DNA of 64,000 nt, from contig OU862927.1 in assembly GCA_917880885.1 (NCBI GenBank), positions 41,257,571-41,321,570 of the forward strand. Direction: 5' to 3'. Each line of letters begins with the position of its first letter. Within the stretch, counting starts at the first letter, position 1. The position numbers and the translations under genes are program-made. Of this stretch, positions 61,320 through 64,000 are shown piece after piece. The notes under the pieces are model-generated. The model did no database searches. It saw nothing but the letters and a program-made list of their open reading frames with translations, and had not been told where the DNA came from. Source of the stretch: Limnephilus marmoratus. Lineage: Eukaryota > Arthropoda > Insecta > Trichoptera > Limnephilidae.

Positions 61320-62450
61320 TTAAATTAATTATAATAAACCTCGTGTAATAGCACGCACTCGAAGATTTTAACCAGCGATTCCTGAGCATTTGGAGTACAA
61401 AAATTGATGTTTGTTTTGCTGTTCGAATATTTATTTTTCTGTTAAAAATATGACAAATATTATATTTTTCAATAACATGTCGCCACTGATCCCACTCCTA
61501 TGCCACGCCGCAACAAAGTTGCGACGTGAGATGGGAAAATATTTTTATTTCAAGTCATAGCGACTTCCTCAACTGTGTATTTCATCAATATAATCAGGAA
61601 AAATCAATTTGGTAGATTATTGAAATGTTTGGTATTATTCACATTCAAACACTTTTAATTCTGTGGGGTACTTCTCAATAACAATAGGTCCGTGAAACAA
61701 ACTATTTTATTATGAGTTTACGTATTTACAATAATTATACTACAAGTCACACGATCTGTCTGCACTAGCGACTAATTGAATTCGAGCGGTAGGCTGGCGA
61801 GAACCACTCTCGACGGCCACTGCCTGCCCGGGCACCCCTGTCGGCAATCGATAGAAGCACTTTCCCTGCTGACATGTCGTGTTGGCATATGATAGAAGTT
61901 CTTTCAATACATTACAGTTATCTATGTGTTTTTACAAATCTATTTATTTTTCGCAATTTTTACTAAAATAAATTGTGTAAATTGTCCTTCGAAAAGCACT
62001 ACACTGGCCATTATGTAGTTGACCAATTATAATCTGTTGTTAAGTCTGTTAATCTGTCAAACGTATTTTGTGAATGTGCTTATTTTTTATTTGTATAATA
62101 AAAGATAGAATATAATAAAATAATACATAACAATCTTAATTAACTCATTTCATTCTCGGTTAGCGGAGAATTAGTCTAACTGGGGTGGTTAGTCTATTTA
62201 CTAATTTATTTATTTTTTTATTACTATTAATGAACTTTTTTTTAAATATTTTCCCATAATAAGCAAATGCTTATGTGTATGGGAGGAGATATTATTTGTT
62301 TAGTTTTTTTAAATTTTTTGTTTGTTTTTATTGCTGTTTTTATTTTGAAGTTTTTTTTTAATTTTGTTTATATAAAGAATATTATGAGAAATACATATTT
62401 TTAAAAATTATTTTTTATTTGTTTATTTTTTGTTTATTTATTTTTTAGTT
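61320..62450. other. Unassigned spacer
   Basis: 61760-61850 is GC-richer ('ctgcctgcccgggcacccct') with no frame or match. The rest is AT-rich. Confidence 0.4.
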
Positions 62451-62454
62451 AAGG

Positions 62455-62685
62455 TTTTCAGTATATTTTTTTAATTGCGTTTTGAATTCTTTGAATGTAT
62501 CATTAAGAGATCTTATATTTTCTGGTGATTTATTGAAAAAAAAATTTCCTAAGTATTTGTAGTTTTGTTGACCCGAAGTTTTTTCACACATCGGAATTGG
62601 TGACATTATTTTTTGCCTGAGATTTGCTGTATTTTTGAAAGGTACGGTGTTACAGCAAAAGAGAATTTTATTTTTTGAATTTTAA
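62455..62685 (-). pseudogene. LINE ORF2 C-terminal relic
   Basis: The minus strand reads NTVPFKNTANLRQKIMSPI, CEKTSGQQNYKYLGNFF, frameshift, ENIRSLNDTFKEFKTQLKKY. Short ORF2 tail of the 'YxGxxxFNxLPxxI...FKxxLKxY' type. Confidence 0.45.
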
Positions 62686-62934
62686 TTCTTTGAATATGAG
62701 TTCAGATGGATGTAAAAATTATTTCTTTAATATTATTTTAATTATTAGTTTTTGCGCAATGTAAAGAGATTGTGTGTGAGTTTTATAGGCGCCCCTGTCA
62801 TATTATACCATATTGGATTATGGATTGACAGAAATCTAGGTACGTCATTCTCAGTGGTTCTTTATTTAGAATATGACTCAAACAGCTAAAAATATAGTTC
62901 AATTTTCGTACTCTGTTTTTGAGAATGGTTATAT

Positions 62935-62960
62935 AATAATAATAATAACAATAATAATAT
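62935..62960. repeat. (TAA)n tract before Dong copy 4
   Basis: 'taataataataataacaata' directly followed by Dong 3' sequence. Confidence 0.8.
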
Positions 62961-63257
62961 ATTTTTTTTAAATATTTATATTGAGGGATCAGTAGGATTT
63001 ATAGGTTCAATTAGAAATGCCACAGAGCCGAACCCTCTGATATGAAAATATCTGGAGTCGGTGAATTATATTCCCATTTGGTCTCTAGTAGGTTGACATG
63101 TTGTTCTTGTATTGTTTTGTATTTATAATACTTATATATTGCAATTGCATAGCGTGGATTCACTAGATGATCATTTGGGAAAGTGTATGAAAGGGTTTAG
63201 TTTTTCCTTCTTTTTTTTTTTGGGGGAAAATTTAACCCGGACATTTAAATCTGGTGC
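62961..63257 (+). mobile_element. Dong-like copy 4, last 300 bp
   Basis: It contains 'attgagggatcagtaggatt', 'gaaatgccacagagccgaac', the UTR block 'tgcatagcgtgg' and the end 'tttaaatctggtgc' (63257). It is 5'-truncated next to TAA repeats, as the other copies are. Confidence 0.75.
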
Positions 63258-63283
63258 GTTAAAAAAAAATGGTCTTCATTCCA

Positions 63284-63330
63284 GATTGTGGGGAGGTGAG
63301 TGCAATCCCACACATTCTATAATAGAGTGT
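63284..63330 (-). repeat. Inverted 3' UTR piece of the 1585-3480 LINE family
   Basis: 'gtggggaggtgagtgcaatc' then 'ccacacattc' is the inverse of 3395-3430 with few changes. Confidence 0.55.
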
Positions 63331-63374
63331 AAGTACATACATAAAACACGTAGATATTTATAAAATATGGTAAC

Positions 63375-64000
63375 AAGAAGAAAAAAAAATATGCGGTATC
63401 CATTTTAGGCATTGGTCAATAGTGATCCTTAGATATTTGGTTGAAGTTTTGTTTCCAATATTAGTACATAGTAAGTTACAGTGGTGTTGTTGAGTGTTTG
63501 GTGCCGAGTGAATCCTAATGTTTATTTCATGCGGCGTGTTTGGTTTTTTTAGGAAAAATGGAACTTAACGAGTTTTTTTAGAGTTTAAAGTTAGTAGGTT
63601 ATTGTCAAACCATGTTTTCTATTCATTGATATCTGTGTTAGCCTTTTTGTTCAGTTCTAACCATGTGTTTGCTTTTAGAAGAAGCACTGTGTCATCTGCA
63701 TATGAGACAATTTCCCCGTATTTAGCAACTTCAAATATATCATTTACCTACAATATGAACAAACTAAAACTGTGACTTGTGGTATCGAGAAGTTACTACT
63801 CTCGGAATCAGTTAGTTCATTTAATAATTTTACTTGTTGTGGTCTGTTTTCCAAAAAGCTTATAATCCAGGAAGTACCATTCCATTTATTCCAATTGATT
63901 TTGTTTTTTTATTGCGTTAGTGTGTGATATACTCAAATGCTTTGTAAGGTCAATAAAATTCCAATGCATTTTTCATTTGAGTCTAGGGCGGTATATATGT
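63375..64000 (-). pseudogene. LINE RT fragment, runs off the window
   Basis: The minus strand has the polymerase box GEIVSYADDTVLLLKA near 63715-63675 with both catalytic Asp, then NTWLELNKKANTDIN, FDNNLLTLNSKKT, NTPHEINIRIHSAP and YLRITIDQCLKWIPHI (about 63405). Several stops occur (for example near 63630). The order fits Jockey/CR1 ORF2. The upstream RT half lies towards 64000, with an indel near 63760, and is cut by the window edge. Confidence 0.65.

Noticed and set aside
1..64000. CRISPR arrays, rRNA genes, bacterial operons
   Set aside because: No spaced direct repeats of CRISPR type, no rRNA sequence, and splice-like signals, poly-A tails and eukaryotic transposons throughout.

Overview
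The window looks like one stretch of insect (at least arthropod) nuclear DNA. It is AT-rich, has long intergenic or intronic spacers, and is packed with layered transposable elements. The evidence for an insect is the mix of families: arthropod-style non-LTR retrotransposons with RWxGHVxRM-type 3' ends, a Dong/R4-like element sitting at TAA repeats, a mariner relic, Helitron-like ends of the kind common in insects, tRNA-headed SINEs and scattered short TTAGG-like runs. I cannot name the order or species. No complete host protein gene is visible. Three short exon-like blocks with good splice acceptors (about 14117, 20679 and 34807, all + strand) suggest that part of the window may be the large introns of a host gene.

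Layout. 0.7-3.5 kb: an inverted tRNA-SINE piece, an RTE-like relic, and a reverse transcriptase with intact catalytic motifs but a broken 5' part. 4.08-8.32 kb: a composite non-autonomous LTR element bounded by two nearly identical 943-bp LTRs and a 4-bp target duplication, with a third LTR, an inverted fourth LTR and three tRNA-Trp primer sites inside. 9.8-20.5 kb: relics of LINEs, SINEs and Helitrons, plus several copies of a cassette that reads as a hammerhead ribozyme. 20.6-30.3 kb: a diverged duplicated block split by a LINE with 11-bp target duplications, a Helitron-like element, a 176-bp tandem repeat and LINE tails. 31.4-36.2 kb: a Penelope-like protein tail followed by a hammerhead motif, two more hammerhead motifs, and a 580-bp palindrome with tRNA-like ends. 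38-46.2 kb: a pogo-like relic with a small helix-turn-helix ORF, a foldback element, a 5'-truncated LINE, a mariner with unusually long terminal repeats, and a Helitron-like end that carries a heat-shock-type promoter. 48.5-55 kb: three Dong/R4-like copies, one of them split by another LINE. 55-64 kb: SINEs, an 83-bp minisatellite, inverted arrays of a GACAAAATATCCCC motif, and minus-strand LINE fragments.

How the parts relate. A roughly 330-bp poly-A retroposon (called SINE-H here; a dozen or so copies or fragments) shares its last 100 or so bases, a double stem-loop, with the 3' end of the LINE at 52836-53990. That is the arrangement expected of a SINE mobilised by a partner LINE. A second SINE (SINE-T) has a tRNA-like head. 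The hammerhead-like cassettes share a fixed order: helix I, core, covarying helix II, GAAA, palindromic helix III, then a GTGG(N)nACAAAGT block 26-28 nt later. One lies just downstream of a Penelope-like C terminus, which fits the known presence of hammerheads in Penelope-like elements.

Boundaries and family names come from reading the sequence only. Family assignments of short LINE tails are tentative.
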